This document shows positions 35,820-44,736 of a stretch of DNA of 64,000 bases, one piece after another (the first letter of the stretch is position 1; the number at the start of each line of letters is the position of its first letter). The notes beneath the pieces are model-generated. The model was given only the letters and a program-made list of their open reading frames with translations. It did no database searches and was not told where the DNA came from. Source of the stretch: Nitrobacter vulgaris (lineage in GTDB: Bacteria > Pseudomonadota > Alphaproteobacteria > Rhizobiales > Xanthobacteraceae); assembly GCF_031453995.1 (NCBI RefSeq), contig NZ_JAVDPZ010000004.1, positions 139,298-203,297 on the forward strand, written 5' to 3'. The position numbers were made by a program, and so were the translations under genes.

Positions 35820-37523
35820 TTATTTGGTGTCGGTGCGCTGTTTCAGAGCGGTGCCGAGAATGTCACCCAGCGTCGCGCCAGAGTCGGAAGAGCCATACTG
35901 CGCGATGGCTTCCTTCTCTTCGGCCACTTCGAGCGCCTTGATCGAGACCTGCACCTTGCGGGCCTTCTTGTCGAACTGGATGACACGGGCATCGACCTTT
36001 TCGCCGACGGCGAAACGCTCGCTGCGCTGGTCGTTGCGGTCCCGCGCCAGTTCCGAGCGCTTGATGAAGGTCTGGAACTCGGTGCCGGAAATCTGCACCT
36101 CGATGCCGCCGTCCTTGACCTCAAGCACCTCGCAGGTGACGACCGCGCCCTTCTTGACGTCGCCCGGTTCGGCAAACGGGTCGCCCTCAAGCTGCTTGAC
36201 GCCAAGCGAGATGCGCTCCTTCTCGACATCGACGTCGAGCACGACGGCCTTGACCATGTCGCCGCGCTTGAAATTGTCGATGACCTGCTCGCCCGGCTGC
36301 TTCCAGTCGAGGTCGGAGAGGTGGACCATGCCGTCGACATCGCCCTCCAGGCCCAGGAACAGGCCGAACTCGGTCTTGTTCTTGACCTCGCCCTCCACGG
36401 TCGATCCGACCGGGTGCTTCTCGACGAATGCCTCCCAGGGATTGCGCATGGTCTGCTTGAGGCCGAGCGAGATGCGGCGCTTGACGCTGTCGACCTCGAG
36501 CACCTGCACCTCGACTTCCTGTGAGGTCGAGACAATCTTGCCCGGATGCATGTTCTTCTTGGTCCAGGACATTTCCGAGACGTGGATCAGACCCTCGATG
36601 CCCGGCTCCAGCTCCACGAAGGCGCCGTAATCGGTGATGTTGGTGACGCGGCCGGTGAAGCGGGAGTTCAGGGGATACTTCGCTTCGATGCCCTGCCAGG
36701 GATCGTCGAGCAGCTGCTTCATGCCGAGCGAGATGCGGTGGGTCTCGTGGTTGATCTTGATGATCTTGACCTTCACCGTCTGGCCGATCGCCAGCACTTC
36801 GGTCGGATGGTTGACGCGGCGCCAGGCGATGTCCGTGACATGGAGGAGGCCGTCGATGCCTCCAAGATCGACGAAGGCGCCATAGTCGGTGATGTTTTTC
36901 ACCACGCCGTCGATCACCTGACCCTCTTCGAGGTTCTGCACCAACTCTTGTCGCTGTTCGGCGCGGGTCTCTTCCAGCACCGTGCGGCGGGAGACCACGA
37001 TATTGCCGCGCCGGCGATCCATCTTGAGGATCTGGAACGGCTGCGTGTTGTTCATCAGCGGACCGACGTCGCGAATGGGACGGATATCCACCTGGGAGCG
37101 CGGCAGGAAGGCGACGGCGCCGTCCAGATCGACGGTGAAGCCGCCCTTGACCTGATTGAAGATGACGCCGTGCACCTTCTCGTTATTCTGGAATGCTTTT
37201 TCGAGCTTGCCCCAACTTTCCTCGCGGCGCGCTTTGTCGCGCGACAGCACGGCTTCGCCGAGCGCGTTCTCGATGCGATCAAGGAACACCTCGACCTCGT
37301 CGCCGACCTTCAGGGCGCTCTCGCGACCGGGTCCGGAGAATTCGCGCAGCGCCACGCGGCCTTCAGTCTTGAGGCCGACGTCGATGACGGCCATATCCTT
37401 CTCGATCGCGACCACCTTTCCCTTGATGACGGAGCTTTCCTGCAGGCTGCCGCCAGCGAAAGACTCATCGAGCATCGCGGCGAAATCGTCACGGGACGGA
37501 TTGAGGGTATCAGTCGAAGCCAT
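35820..37523 (-). CDS. rpsA: 30S ribosomal protein S1
   Basis: Binds mRNA and helps it dock on the 30S subunit. 567 residues with six S1-type OB repeats; recurring signatures are GVVKNITDYGAFVDLGG, GRVTNITDYGAFVELEPG, GEVKNKTEFGLFLGLEG and the RISLGMKQL / RISLGLKQT / RISLGVKQL ends. N-terminus MASTDTLNPSRDDFAAML. Upstream on the same strand lies cmk, the common alphaproteobacterial order aroA-cmk-rpsA, separated here by about 420 bases and a repeat. Confidence 0.98.
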   Translation of the reverse strand: MASTDTLNPSRDDFAAMLDESFAGGSLQESSVIKGKVVAIEKDMAVIDVGLKTEGRVALREFSGPGRESALKVGDEVEVFLDRIENALGEAVLSRDKARREESWGKLEKAFQNNEKVHGVIFNQVKGGFTVDLDGAVAFLPRSQVDIRPIRDVGPLMNNTQPFQILKMDRRRGNIVVSRRTVLEETRAEQRQELVQNLEEGQVIDGVVKNITDYGAFVDLGGIDGLLHVTDIAWRRVNHPTEVLAIGQTVKVKIIKINHETHRISLGMKQLLDDPWQGIEAKYPLNSRFTGRVTNITDYGAFVELEPGIEGLIHVSEMSWTKKNMHPGKIVSTSQEVEVQVLEVDSVKRRISLGLKQTMRNPWEAFVEKHPVGSTVEGEVKNKTEFGLFLGLEGDVDGMVHLSDLDWKQPGEQVIDNFKRGDMVKAVVLDVDVEKERISLGVKQLEGDPFAEPGDVKKGAVVTCEVLEVKDGGIEVQISGTEFQTFIKRSELARDRNDQRSERFAVGEKVDARVIQFDKKARKVQVSIKALEVAEEKEAIAQYGSSDSGATLGDILGTALKQRTDTK

Positions 37524-37945
37524 GTGTTCTCCAATGCGGGGTACTTGCCGGCCGTTCGGGTTGATGTGCGTTTCGCGCGGGAAGGGTCAGGGTCCGCAGT
37601 CCTGACGACCGTCGTGCAGAGAGCAACAACGGGCCGGCAGAAGCCTTCACGTTCGAGACGATGATTTGATCCGGAGCCTGATACGAGCGATCGATCGCAA
37701 GGACGATCGATATGGAGACTGAGCGGGACATTCCTCCAATGGCGGCGGGAATTTGAGATTCCGGCCGGTCCGCTCGGACAGCCTCGACACTTCGACGATG
37801 GTCCGGATGCCGTGGATATACCGTCAAAGCCGCAAGCGAACAAGGCTTTTGTAAAACGTCCTACAGTGGTTTCGAGGGAATTGGATACCGGTTCGCGTGA
37901 ACAAAATGCGTCAAATCAAAATCATAGAGTTCCGCTTCTGATGAA
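37524..37945. other. Gap between rpsA and cmk
   Basis: About 420 bases holding the rpsA leader and promoter and, at the right end, a copy of the dispersed palindrome. No open frame on either strand resembles a protein. The stretch near 37660-37720 is where a promoter for rpsA might lie, but I cannot point to clear boxes. Confidence 0.5.
37866..37935 (+). repeat. Dispersed composite palindrome, copy 7
   Basis: Starts GTGGTTTCGAGGGAATTGGA, then ACCGGTTCGCGTGAACAAAA, TGCGTCAAATCAAAATCATA and a CCGCTTCTGAT remnant of the terminal hairpin module. It is more diverged than the others and abuts the stop codon of cmk. Confidence 0.75.
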
Positions 37946-38584
37946 TCACGCGCGGCCGGAACCGATCCTCACCGCCTCGACGATCGCAATCGCCGCTTTC
38001 AGGCCGGCCTCGATGTCAAGATGGGAGTTGTCCAGCACATGGGCGTCCGCGGCCGCTTTCAGCGGTGCGACGGGCCGGTTGCGGTCCCGTTCGTCGCGCT
38101 TGAGGATATCAGCTAGAACCACAGCCTCATCGGCCTCCTCGCCACGCGCCCGCGCTTCCAGCGTGCGCCGCCGGGCCCGCACGACAGGATCGGCCACCAC
38201 GAAAATCTTCACGTCGGCGTCCGGGCAGATCACGGTTCCGATGTCACGGCCGTCAAGCACCGCGCCGGGCGGCTCGGCTGCGAATTGGCGCTGGAAGGTC
38301 AGAAGCGCCTCGCGCACTCCGGGAAACGCCGAGACCACCGAGGCGGCCTCACCGATCGCCCGGGTTTTCAGGGCCGGATGGCCGAATTTTTCCGGGTCGA
38401 GCTCATGCGCGGCCGCGACCGCGTGTGCCTCGTTGGCCAGGTCCGCGCCGATGTCGAGCAGGGCCTTCGCGACCGCACGATAGATCACCCCGGTATCGAG
38501 ATGGCGGAAGTGATAGTGATGCGCCAGCCGCTTGCCGAGCGTGCCTTTTCCCGAAGCGGCAGGTCCGTCGATGGCGATGATCAT
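37946..38584 (-). CDS. cmk: Cytidylate kinase
   Basis: Phosphorylates CMP and dCMP with ATP. 212 residues, normal. P-loop IAIDGPAASGKGTLGKRLA, then HLDTGVIYRAVAKALL, LDGRDIGTVICPDADVKIFV and RNRPVAPLKAAADAHVLDNSHL (the last given as two adjoining parts: RNRPVAPLKAAAD and HVLDNSHL). The ATG overlaps the aroA stop by four bases, so translation is coupled. Confidence 0.97.
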   Translation of the reverse strand: MIIAIDGPAASGKGTLGKRLAHHYHFRHLDTGVIYRAVAKALLDIGADLANEAHAVAAAHELDPEKFGHPALKTRAIGEAASVVSAFPGVREALLTFQRQFAAEPPGAVLDGRDIGTVICPDADVKIFVVADPVVRARRRTLEARARGEEADEAVVLADILKRDERDRNRPVAPLKAAADAHVLDNSHLDIEAGLKAAIAIVEAVRIGSGRA

Positions 38585-39906
38585 GCGAAATCCGCTCCCA
38601 ACCGCTGCATCATCGGAACAAAATCGGGGAAGCTCGTGGCGATGAAGGCGATGTCGTCGACCTTGACCGGCGCGTCCGAGGCGCAGCCCATCACCAGCGC
38701 CGACATCGCGATGCGATGATCCATGTGGGTGGTGACGAGACCGCCGCCGGGCACACGGCCGCGGCCTTCGACGATAAGGTCGTCGCCGGCGATCTCGACT
38801 GCGACGCCGTTGACGCGCAGCATCGCTGCGGCGGCTTCGAGGCGATCGGATTCCTTGACGCGCAATTCGTGCAGGCCGCGCATGACGGTGGTGCCTTCGG
38901 CAAAAGCTGCGGCGACCGAAAGCACGAGATACTCGTCGATCATCGACGGCGCGCGTTCCGCCGGCACCTCGACCCCGCGCAGCTTCGATGCGCGCACGCG
39001 CAGCTGCGCCATCGGTTCGCCGGCATCAAGGCGTGTTTCGCTCTCCTCGATCGACGCGCCCATCTCGCGCAGCGTGACGAACAGGCCAGTTCGCAACGGG
39101 TTTGTCATCACGTCGTCTAGCACGATGTCGGAGCCTGCGGTGATCAGCGCGGCAACAATCGGAAACGCTGCCGATGACGGATCGGCTGGCACGGTGACTC
39201 CGGCCCCGTGCAGTTCGGGCTGTCCGGTCAGCGATATCCGGCGGCCGTGCGCCTCGTCGGCCACGGAAACGATGTCGGCGCCAAAATGCTTCAGCATCAG
39301 CTCTGTGTGGTCGCGGCTGGCTTCGCGCTCGATGACCGTCGTGACCCCAGGAGCTGACAGTCCCGCCAGGAGCACCGCCGATTTGATCTGCGCCGAGGCC
39401 ACCGGCGTGCGGTAAACGATCGGCAGCGGATCGTGCGCGCCCTCAAGCGTCAGCGGTAGGCGGCCGCCGTCGCTTTGTGAGATCACCCGCGCGCCCATCA
39501 ATTCCAGAGGATCGAGAATGCGCCGCATCGGCCGCGAGCGCAACGAGCCATCGCCATCAAAGGCTGCCCTAATAGGGCAGCCGGCCACCGCGCCCATCAC
39601 CAGGCGGCATCCAGTGCCTGAATTGCCGAAATCAAGCGGCGCCTGGGGCGTCGCGAATCCGCTGGTGCCGACGCCGCGCACCGACCAGGCGATCCCGCCT
39701 TTGTCGTCGGTCCGTTCGACCTTCGCTCCCAGCGCCTGCATCGCCCGGGCCGTGTTAAGCACGTCCTCACCCTCGAGAAGGCCCCAGATTCGGGTTTCAC
39801 CAACCGCCAGCGCGCCCAGGATCAGCGCCCGGTGGGAAATCGATTTGTCTCCGGGCACCCTGACGCGCCCCGTCAATGACTGGCATTTTCGCGCCTCAAG
39901 CGGCAT
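38581..39906 (-). CDS. aroA: 3-phosphoshikimate 1-carboxyvinyltransferase (EPSP synthase)
   Basis: Sixth step of the shikimate pathway, joining PEP to shikimate-3-phosphate. I favour the ATG ending at 39906 (MPLEARKCQSLTG), 441 residues; a GTG at 39960 would add 18. Conserved blocks: VPGDKSISHRALILGALA, FGNSGTGCRLVMG, RPMRRILDPLELMGA, IDEYLVLSVAAAFAEG and RVKESDRL-type segment (here LRVKESDRLEAAAAML). The pattern is that of the alphaproteobacterial class of the enzyme. Divergent from the FYDLN protein gene; coupled to cmk. Confidence 0.95.
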   Translation of the reverse strand: MPLEARKCQSLTGRVRVPGDKSISHRALILGALAVGETRIWGLLEGEDVLNTARAMQALGAKVERTDDKGGIAWSVRGVGTSGFATPQAPLDFGNSGTGCRLVMGAVAGCPIRAAFDGDGSLRSRPMRRILDPLELMGARVISQSDGGRLPLTLEGAHDPLPIVYRTPVASAQIKSAVLLAGLSAPGVTTVIEREASRDHTELMLKHFGADIVSVADEAHGRRISLTGQPELHGAGVTVPADPSSAAFPIVAALITAGSDIVLDDVMTNPLRTGLFVTLREMGASIEESETRLDAGEPMAQLRVRASKLRGVEVPAERAPSMIDEYLVLSVAAAFAEGTTVMRGLHELRVKESDRLEAAAAMLRVNGVAVEIAGDDLIVEGRGRVPGGGLVTTHMDHRIAMSALVMGCASDAPVKVDDIAFIATSFPDFVPMMQRLGADFA

Positions 39907-40072
39907 GGTCTGGCCGGAAAGAGTCAAGTTGCACGTCCCCGTTGTGGCGGCTGGTATCACAGGGACGACGGCGCGTCACGCCTGCGAGCCGGTCTGCAAA
40001 GCGCTATTGACAGGGCCGCCGCAACTAGCCAAGTGAAGCACCGTTTTTCAAGAACTCCCGGGATTCCAACAC

Positions 40073-40489
40073 GTGGCCAAATCCGAGCTCGGAACCAAGC
40101 GCATTTGCCCGACGACTGGCAAAAAGTTCTACGATCTGAACAAGACCCCGGTGATCTCGCCCTACACCGGCGAGGTCGTGCCGATCGTCGTGGCGCCGGT
40201 TCGGGGGCGAGGCGAGGCCGCCCGCGCCGCCGCTTCTGCGCCTTCCACATCCGACGCTACGCCGGAGGCCGAGACCGAAGAACTGGTTTCGCTGGAGGAG
40301 GCCGATGCCGAGGAGAACAGCGGAAAGGTCAAGAAGGCCGTCGTCCCAGAGTCTGAGGATGATATCGAGATCGACGACAGCCTCGACGACGACGAGGACG
40401 ATGACTCCACCTTCATCGCCGACGAGGAAGAGGGCGACGAGGATGTGACCGATATCATCGGTGACGTAGGAGATGACGAGGAGACTTGA
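40073..40489 (+). CDS. FYDLN-type acidic protein (TIGR02300 family)
   Basis: 138 residues from GTG 40073. The conserved head AKSELGTKRICPTTGKKFYD-LNKTPVISPYTG includes the FYDLN motif; after it comes an Ala/Pro linker and a very acidic tail rich in Asp and Glu (SEDDIEIDDSLDDDEDDD). Family known in alphaproteobacteria, function unknown; the CP-T-GK/FYDLN start resembles a half zinc ribbon, with one cysteine only. Divergent from aroA and directly before tRNA-Ala. Confidence 0.9.
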   Translation: MAKSELGTKRICPTTGKKFYDLNKTPVISPYTGEVVPIVVAPVRGRGEAARAAASAPSTSDATPEAETEELVSLEEADAEENSGKVKKAVVPESEDDIEIDDSLDDDEDDDSTFIADEEEGDEDVTDIIGDVGDDEET

Positions 40490-40495
40490 GATCGG

Positions 40496-40520
40496 CCCTG
40501 AACTGTGGTTCAGGGTCTTT
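40496..40520 (+). terminator. Terminator after the FYDLN gene
   Basis: CCCTGAAC-TGTG-GTTCAGGG followed by TCTTT: an 8-bp perfect stem with a short T-rich tail, seven bases after the stop codon and 38 bases before the tRNA. Confidence 0.75.
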
Positions 40521-40557
40521 GCAGATCGCGCCGCTCCCATTGGGTGGGGTCGGTCGA

Positions 40558-40633
<76 letters not shown>

Positions 40634-40762
40634 TATGCCGTCATCTTCCGAGGCGTGGCGATGTATGCCGGCGCCGGACAAGCGACATCCCTTCTAGCGC
40701 CTGTGAGGACAAATGGCGCGATCCTGACCTAATTCCAAAGCCTTAAAGGGTAGGTCGCACAT

Positions 40763-40791
40763 CTTGAATGGCGTGCAAATCATGCCATATT
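40763..40791 (+). promoter_or_regulatory. RpoH promoter for hsp20
   Basis: CTTGAA (40763-40768) followed after 15 bases by GCCATATT resembles the sigma-32 consensus CTTGAA-N13-15-CCCCATnT, equally CTTG-N18-CCATAT. A start near 40798 would give a 5' leader of about 185 bases that contains the thermosensor. Shares the heat-shock class with dnaK. Confidence 0.7.
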
Positions 40792-40893
40792 TTGAGTTGA
40801 CCGGCTGGGAGCACCAGACGGCCAAGCGGGGTGCCGCAAGGGCCCTGCGCGTTGACCCGCCGAAGTGTAGGCGGTTCGGCGATCCGGATCATA

Positions 40894-40981
40894 CGCCAAT
40901 AAAGTTGGCGCGCGACCGGACGCAAAACCGGTTTCACTTTGCTGGTCGCGCGCGTCAAAGTCGCTTCGAGAGGACTTTGTA
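40894..40981 (+). promoter_or_regulatory. ROSE-type RNA thermometer in the hsp20 leader
   Basis: Three hairpins precede the hsp20 ATG. First CGCCAA-taaag-TTGGCG (40894-40910), then a perfect 10-bp stem GCGCGCGACC / GGTCGCGCGC (40908-40953, mutually exclusive with part of the first), then the key one: CAAAG-TCGCT-tcgag-AGGA-CTTTG (40956-40979), two bases before ATG 40982. In ROSE elements UYGCU pairs with the AGGA of the Shine-Dalgarno with a bulged G, exactly the order here, so the ribosome site is hidden until heat melts the stem. ROSE elements are known in rhizobial small heat-shock genes. Confidence 0.88.
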
Positions 40982-41407
40982 ATGTCTCGTGTTCCTTCGT
41001 TGTCCAGTCCGTTCCTTTTGGGATTCGACGAGATCGAGCGGGCGCTCGACCGCGTCGTCAAAGGCGCCGACGGTTATCCTCCCTACAACATCGAGCGGTG
41101 CGACCGTGACAGCGGAGAGCCCGAACGCCTGCGGATCACGCTGGCGGTGGCGGGATTTACCCGCGACCAGCTTGATGTAACCATTGAGGAAAATCAGCTT
41201 GTGATCCGAGGCCGGCAACAGGAGGATAAAGCCCGGCAATATATCCATCGCGGCATTGCCGCGCGCCACTTCCAGCGTACCTTTGTGCTGGCGGAGGGAA
41301 TGTTGGTGCTGGGCGCGGACCTCAAAAACGGGCTATTGTCTATCGATCTGGCCAGGCCGGAACCTGAAAGGGTCGTTAAGACAATCGCGATCAATGAACA
41401 CGAATGA
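40982..41407 (+). CDS. Small heat-shock protein, Hsp20 family
   Basis: ATP-independent holdase. 141 residues: short N-terminal arm (MSRVPSLSSPFLLGFDEIER), alpha-crystallin domain at about 36-130 (YNIERCD, LAVAGFTRDQLDVTIEENQL, GLLSIDLARPEPE) and a short tail. The A-x-x-x-n-G-x-L box reads ADLKNGLLSIDL. Class A-like length (rhizobial HspA type). Expression is probably controlled twice: RpoH transcription and a ROSE thermosensor at translation. Confidence 0.95.
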   Translation: MSRVPSLSSPFLLGFDEIERALDRVVKGADGYPPYNIERCDRDSGEPERLRITLAVAGFTRDQLDVTIEENQLVIRGRQQEDKARQYIHRGIAARHFQRTFVLAEGMLVLGADLKNGLLSIDLARPEPERVVKTIAINEHE

Positions 41408-41455
41408 TGCATGACCCGAAAAAAGACCGGTTATCCGGCAAAAAAAGCTTTCGGG
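41406..41455. repeat. Weak palindromic repeat after hsp20
   Basis: TGCATGACCCGAAAA ... CTTTCGGGTGCAAC: ends TGC..CCCGAAA and TTTCGGGTGCA are complementary, resembling a degraded version of the palindrome at 11397. May also serve as the hsp20 transcript end. Confidence 0.45.
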
Positions 41456-41506
41456 TGCAACGAGTAGCGGACTCGACCGCTTAGTCTAGCAAAAGGAGTC
41501 GAGACC

Positions 41507-41773
41507 ATGAGTGAAGTGATTTCTACGTTCCGACCCGAAAACGTTTCGACCGAAGCGCTGGCGCAGCTTGGCGAGGGCCACATTGCCTATGTGAAGCAGG
41601 TTCGTTCCGAGGACGTTCCGGATCTGTTTCCGCAGGCGCCGAAAATCGCGCCCGGTCTCATGCTGTTCGCACTGCATGCTGCTGACGGCACGCCGATCAT
41701 GCTCACCGATTCGCGCGAGGCCGCGGTCGCGAGCGCCTGGAGCAATGAATTGCAGGCCGTCAGCGTTCACTAG
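41507..41773 (+). CDS. DUF1150 family protein
   Basis: 88 residues from ATG 41507, with AAAAGGAG eight bases upstream. Sequence (MSEVISTFRPENVSTEALAQ, then GHIAYVKQVRSEDVPDLFP, LFALHAADGTPIMLTDSREA) matches DUF1150, a small alphaproteobacterial family almost always found beside an hsp20 gene. That pairing, seen here with 99 bases between, suggests a chaperone-related job, but the function is unknown. Confidence 0.9.
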   Translation: MSEVISTFRPENVSTEALAQLGEGHIAYVKQVRSEDVPDLFPQAPKIAPGLMLFALHAADGTPIMLTDSREAAVASAWSNELQAVSVH

Positions 41774-42109
41774 CGGTCATGCCGCAAAAAACGGGTACCG
41801 GCCTGCGATCAGAATACGAGCAAGTATCCGTTGAATGAGCCGCGTCGATTGCGCGGCGGAGTTGGCGGGAAGCGGCGGCGCGTTGAGCGCTGTCGCTTTC
41901 TGGAGCAGGGATGAGCAGAGGCCAGCATCGACCCCAAAATATTGCAATCGATTGATCATGATCGATCCGATCCCCAAATCATCTTGATCGAGGCCTCGCA
42001 TCCGGCCGCGCGAGGCCTTCGCGGATGACAGCATTCGACGGTTGCATTTGACCTTGAGCGGCCGGCCTGTATGGTCACGCCAAGCTGTTGAACCTTCGGG
42101 AAAAACCTT
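41774..42109. other. Gap between the DUF1150 gene and ilvD
   Basis: About 336 bases. It holds the ilvD promoter region; no convincing gene on either strand. An apparent 221-codon frame on the minus strand runs from here into ilvD and is its antisense shadow. I see no attenuator-like leader peptide rich in branched-chain codons. Confidence 0.5.
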
Positions 42110-43954
42110 ATGCCTGCCTATCGCTCCCGCACTTCCACACACGGTCGCAACATGGCCGGCGCTCGCGGCTTGTGGCGCGCCACCGGTATGAAGAACGAGG
42201 ACTTCGGCAAGCCGATCATTGCGGTGGTCAACTCCTTCACCCAATTCGTGCCCGGGCACGTTCACCTCAAGGATCTCGGCCAGCTGGTGGCGCGCGAGAT
42301 CGAGAAGGCCGGCGGCGTCGCCAAGGAATTCAACACCATCGCGGTGGATGACGGCATTGCGATGGGCCACGACGGCATGCTCTACAGCCTGCCCTCGCGC
42401 GAGGTCATCGCCGACAGCGTCGAATACATGGTCAACGCGCATTGCGCTGACGCCATGGTCTGCATCTCCAATTGCGACAAGATCACGCCCGGTATGCTGA
42501 TGGCGTCGCTGCGCCTCAACATTCCATCGGTGTTTGTCTCCGGAGGCCCGATGGAATCGGGCAAGGTCACACTCAACGGCAAGGTCAAGTCCGTCGACCT
42601 GATCGACGCCATGGTCGCCGCCGCCGACGACAATGTGAGCGACGCCGATGTCGAGGCGCTCGAACGCTCGGCATGTCCGACCTGCGGCTCGTGCTCGGGC
42701 ATGTTTACCGCCAACTCGATGAACTGCCTGACCGAAGCGCTCGGCCTCGCATTGCCCGGCAACGGCTCAGTGCTCGCCACCCATGCCGACCGCAAAGGTC
42801 TGTTCGTCGAGGCCGGACATCTCATTGTCGATCTCGCGCGGCGCTATTACGAACAGGACGACGAGCGGGTGCTGCCGCGTTCGGTCGCGAGCTTCAAGGC
42901 GTTTGAAAACGCGATGACGCTCGATATTTCGATGGGCGGCTCCACCAACACCGTGCTGCATCTGCTCGCCGCGGCTTACGAAGGCGAGGTGCCCTTCACC
43001 ATGAAGGACATCGACCGGCTGTCGCGCCGCGTGCCGGTCTTGTGCAAGGTCGCACCCTCCGTGCCGGACGTGCATCTGGAAGACGTGCATCGCGCCGGCG
43101 GCATCATGGGTATTCTCGGCGAACTCGATCGCGCCGGTCTGATCGACGCCGGCCTGCCCACGGTTCACAGCACCTCGCTGAAGGATGCGCTGGAGCGCTG
43201 GGACATCAAGCGGACGAAAAGCGAGAGCGTGCGCACCTTCTACATGGCCGCGCCGGGGGGTGTCCGCACCGAAGTCGCGTTCAGTCAGGACAAGCGCTTC
43301 GAGGAGCTCGACGCCGACCGCGCCAAAGGTTGCATCCGCGATGCCGAACACGCCTTTTCAAAGGACGGCGGTCTCGCCGTGCTTTACGGCAACATCGCGC
43401 GCGACGGCTGCATCGTGAAAACCGCGGGCGTGGACGACAGCATCCTGACCTTCTCAGGTCCCGCGCGCGTTTTCGAAAGCCAGGATGCAGCGGTGGACGC
43501 CATCCTTGGCAACAGAATCAAGCCAGGAGACGTGGTGTTGATTCGCTACGAGGGGCCGCGCGGCGGCCCCGGAATGCAGGAGATGCTGTATCCGACCAGC
43601 TATCTGAAATCGAAGGGGCTAGGCAAGCAGTGTGCGCTGATCACGGACGGCCGCTTCTCCGGCGGCTCGTCGGGTCTGTCGATCGGCCATGTCTCGCCGG
43701 AAGCAGCGGAGGGTGGTGCGATCGGTCTCGTCGAGGAAGGTGACGCCATCGCGTTCGACATTCCGAACCGGAAGGTTCATCTCGACGTCAGCGACGCTGA
43801 GCTGGAGCGTCGCCGCACGGCGATGGAGTCGAGGGGCGACAAGGCGTGGAAGCCGGCCGCTCCGCGCAAGCGCCGCGTGACGATGGCGCTGAAGGCCTAC
43901 GCTGCGCATGCCACCAGCGCCGCGCTCGGCGCCGTGCGTGTGGTGAAGGAATAG
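42110..43954 (+). CDS. ilvD: Dihydroxy-acid dehydratase
   Basis: Third step common to isoleucine and valine synthesis, an iron-sulfur dehydratase. 614 residues, normal for the long E. coli-type enzyme. Cluster cysteines lie in CISNCDKITPGMLMA and CPTCGSCSGMFTANSMNCL; also MPAYRSRTSTHGRNMAGARG at the start, the GGSTNTVLHLLA block and the C-terminal TDGRFSGGSSGLSIGHVSPE. Single-gene unit here; other ilv genes are outside the window. Confidence 0.97.
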   Translation: MPAYRSRTSTHGRNMAGARGLWRATGMKNEDFGKPIIAVVNSFTQFVPGHVHLKDLGQLVAREIEKAGGVAKEFNTIAVDDGIAMGHDGMLYSLPSREVIADSVEYMVNAHCADAMVCISNCDKITPGMLMASLRLNIPSVFVSGGPMESGKVTLNGKVKSVDLIDAMVAAADDNVSDADVEALERSACPTCGSCSGMFTANSMNCLTEALGLALPGNGSVLATHADRKGLFVEAGHLIVDLARRYYEQDDERVLPRSVASFKAFENAMTLDISMGGSTNTVLHLLAAAYEGEVPFTMKDIDRLSRRVPVLCKVAPSVPDVHLEDVHRAGGIMGILGELDRAGLIDAGLPTVHSTSLKDALERWDIKRTKSESVRTFYMAAPGGVRTEVAFSQDKRFEELDADRAKGCIRDAEHAFSKDGGLAVLYGNIARDGCIVKTAGVDDSILTFSGPARVFESQDAAVDAILGNRIKPGDVVLIRYEGPRGGPGMQEMLYPTSYLKSKGLGKQCALITDGRFSGGSSGLSIGHVSPEAAEGGAIGLVEEGDAIAFDIPNRKVHLDVSDAELERRRTAMESRGDKAWKPAAPRKRRVTMALKAYAAHATSAALGAVRVVKE

Positions 43955-44274
43955 CGTGCTCGGGTTGACGCTTTTCGTCATAGTTGGGCATTGCCGTTCA
44001 CCGAACGGCGAACGTTGTCCGCGTATGGGCTGAGCCTCCATGTCTTCGAACGCCCGAGGCAGAACGACGTGTGCGTCTGACCCAAGACCGGGCATGACAG
44101 ATCCAGTTCCTGTCGTGAATGTTTGCCCGAAGCGTTAGAGCCTTCTTTTCACGGAAACGATAAAAGACTCCAGCTTTTTGATTTGACGCGTTTTCTTCAC
44201 GCGAGTTCGCAATGTCGGAGTGGTCCGTTCCGTCAAAATAAGAATCGCTCCAGGGTTTGCTGGATTCGCAGCGA
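43955..44274. other. Gap between ilvD and ptsN with repeat
   Basis: About 320 bases between convergent genes. The right part (44136-44212) is a copy of the dispersed palindrome. The rest has no open frame that looks coding. Confidence 0.5.
44136..44212 (-). repeat. Dispersed composite palindrome, copy 8
   Basis: Module TTTTCACGGAAACGATAAAAG ACTC (hairpin partner as in copies 2, 5 and 6) followed by TTTGATTTGACGCGTTTTCT TCACGCGAGTTCG. The terminal GAAAACGC arm is lost, so this copy is truncated at its right side. Confidence 0.75.
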
Positions 44275-44736
44275 TCAGGGGACTGTCGCCGGCGGCAGCG
44301 CCAGCACGGAATAGATCGCTTGCGCATCGCGGGAGGCGCGCAGCTTGTTGGCGATGTCCTGATCGCGCAGCAGCCGTGCGATCCGCGCCAGCGCCTTCAG
44401 ATGATCCGCGCCGGCGCCCTCGGGAGCGAGCAGCAGGAAGACGAGATCGACCGGCTGCCCATCCATTGCTTCAAAATCGATCGGACGGTCGAGTCGCGCG
44501 AAAAGACCGAATATCTTGTCGAGTTTTTGCAGCTTGCCGTGCGGGATCGCGACACCGTAGCCGACAGCCGTGGTTCCGAGCTTCTCGCGCCGCAACAGCA
44601 CCTCGAAAATCGCGCGGTCGTTCTGTCCCGTCAATTCAGCGGCACGCGCGGCCAGTTCCTGCAGCGCCTGCTTCTTGCTGTTGACCTTCAATGCAGGAAT
44701 GATCGCCTCGGGTGCGACCAGATCGGTAATCATCAT
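44275..44736 (-). CDS. ptsN: Nitrogen PTS enzyme IIA (PtsN)
   Basis: Regulatory phosphoacceptor of the nitrogen-related phosphotransferase system; its phosphorylation state modulates potassium transport and stress responses. 153 residues. Phosphorylated His66 in GVAIPHGKL; also REKLGTTAVGYGVA and MDGQPVDLVFLLLAPEGAG, all typical of EIIA-Ntr. Last gene of the widely conserved order lptC-lptA-lptB-rpoN-hpf-ptsN on this strand; about 240 bases separate it from hpf. Confidence 0.95.
   Translation of the reverse strand: MMITDLVAPEAIIPALKVNSKKQALQELAARAAELTGQNDRAIFEVLLRREKLGTTAVGYGVAIPHGKLQKLDKIFGLFARLDRPIDFEAMDGQPVDLVFLLLAPEGAGADHLKALARIARLLRDQDIANKLRASRDAQAIYSVLALPPATVP

Noticed and set aside
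35775..37664. Long plus-strand frames (249 and 372 codons) opposite rpsA
   Set aside because: Antisense shadows of the repeated S1 domains; the protein sequences are low-complexity Leu/His/Asp-rich without a motif.
41777..42442. 221-codon minus-strand frame running from the gap into ilvD
   Set aside because: Most of it is antisense to the conserved ilvD start; the part inside the gap has no recognisable sequence.
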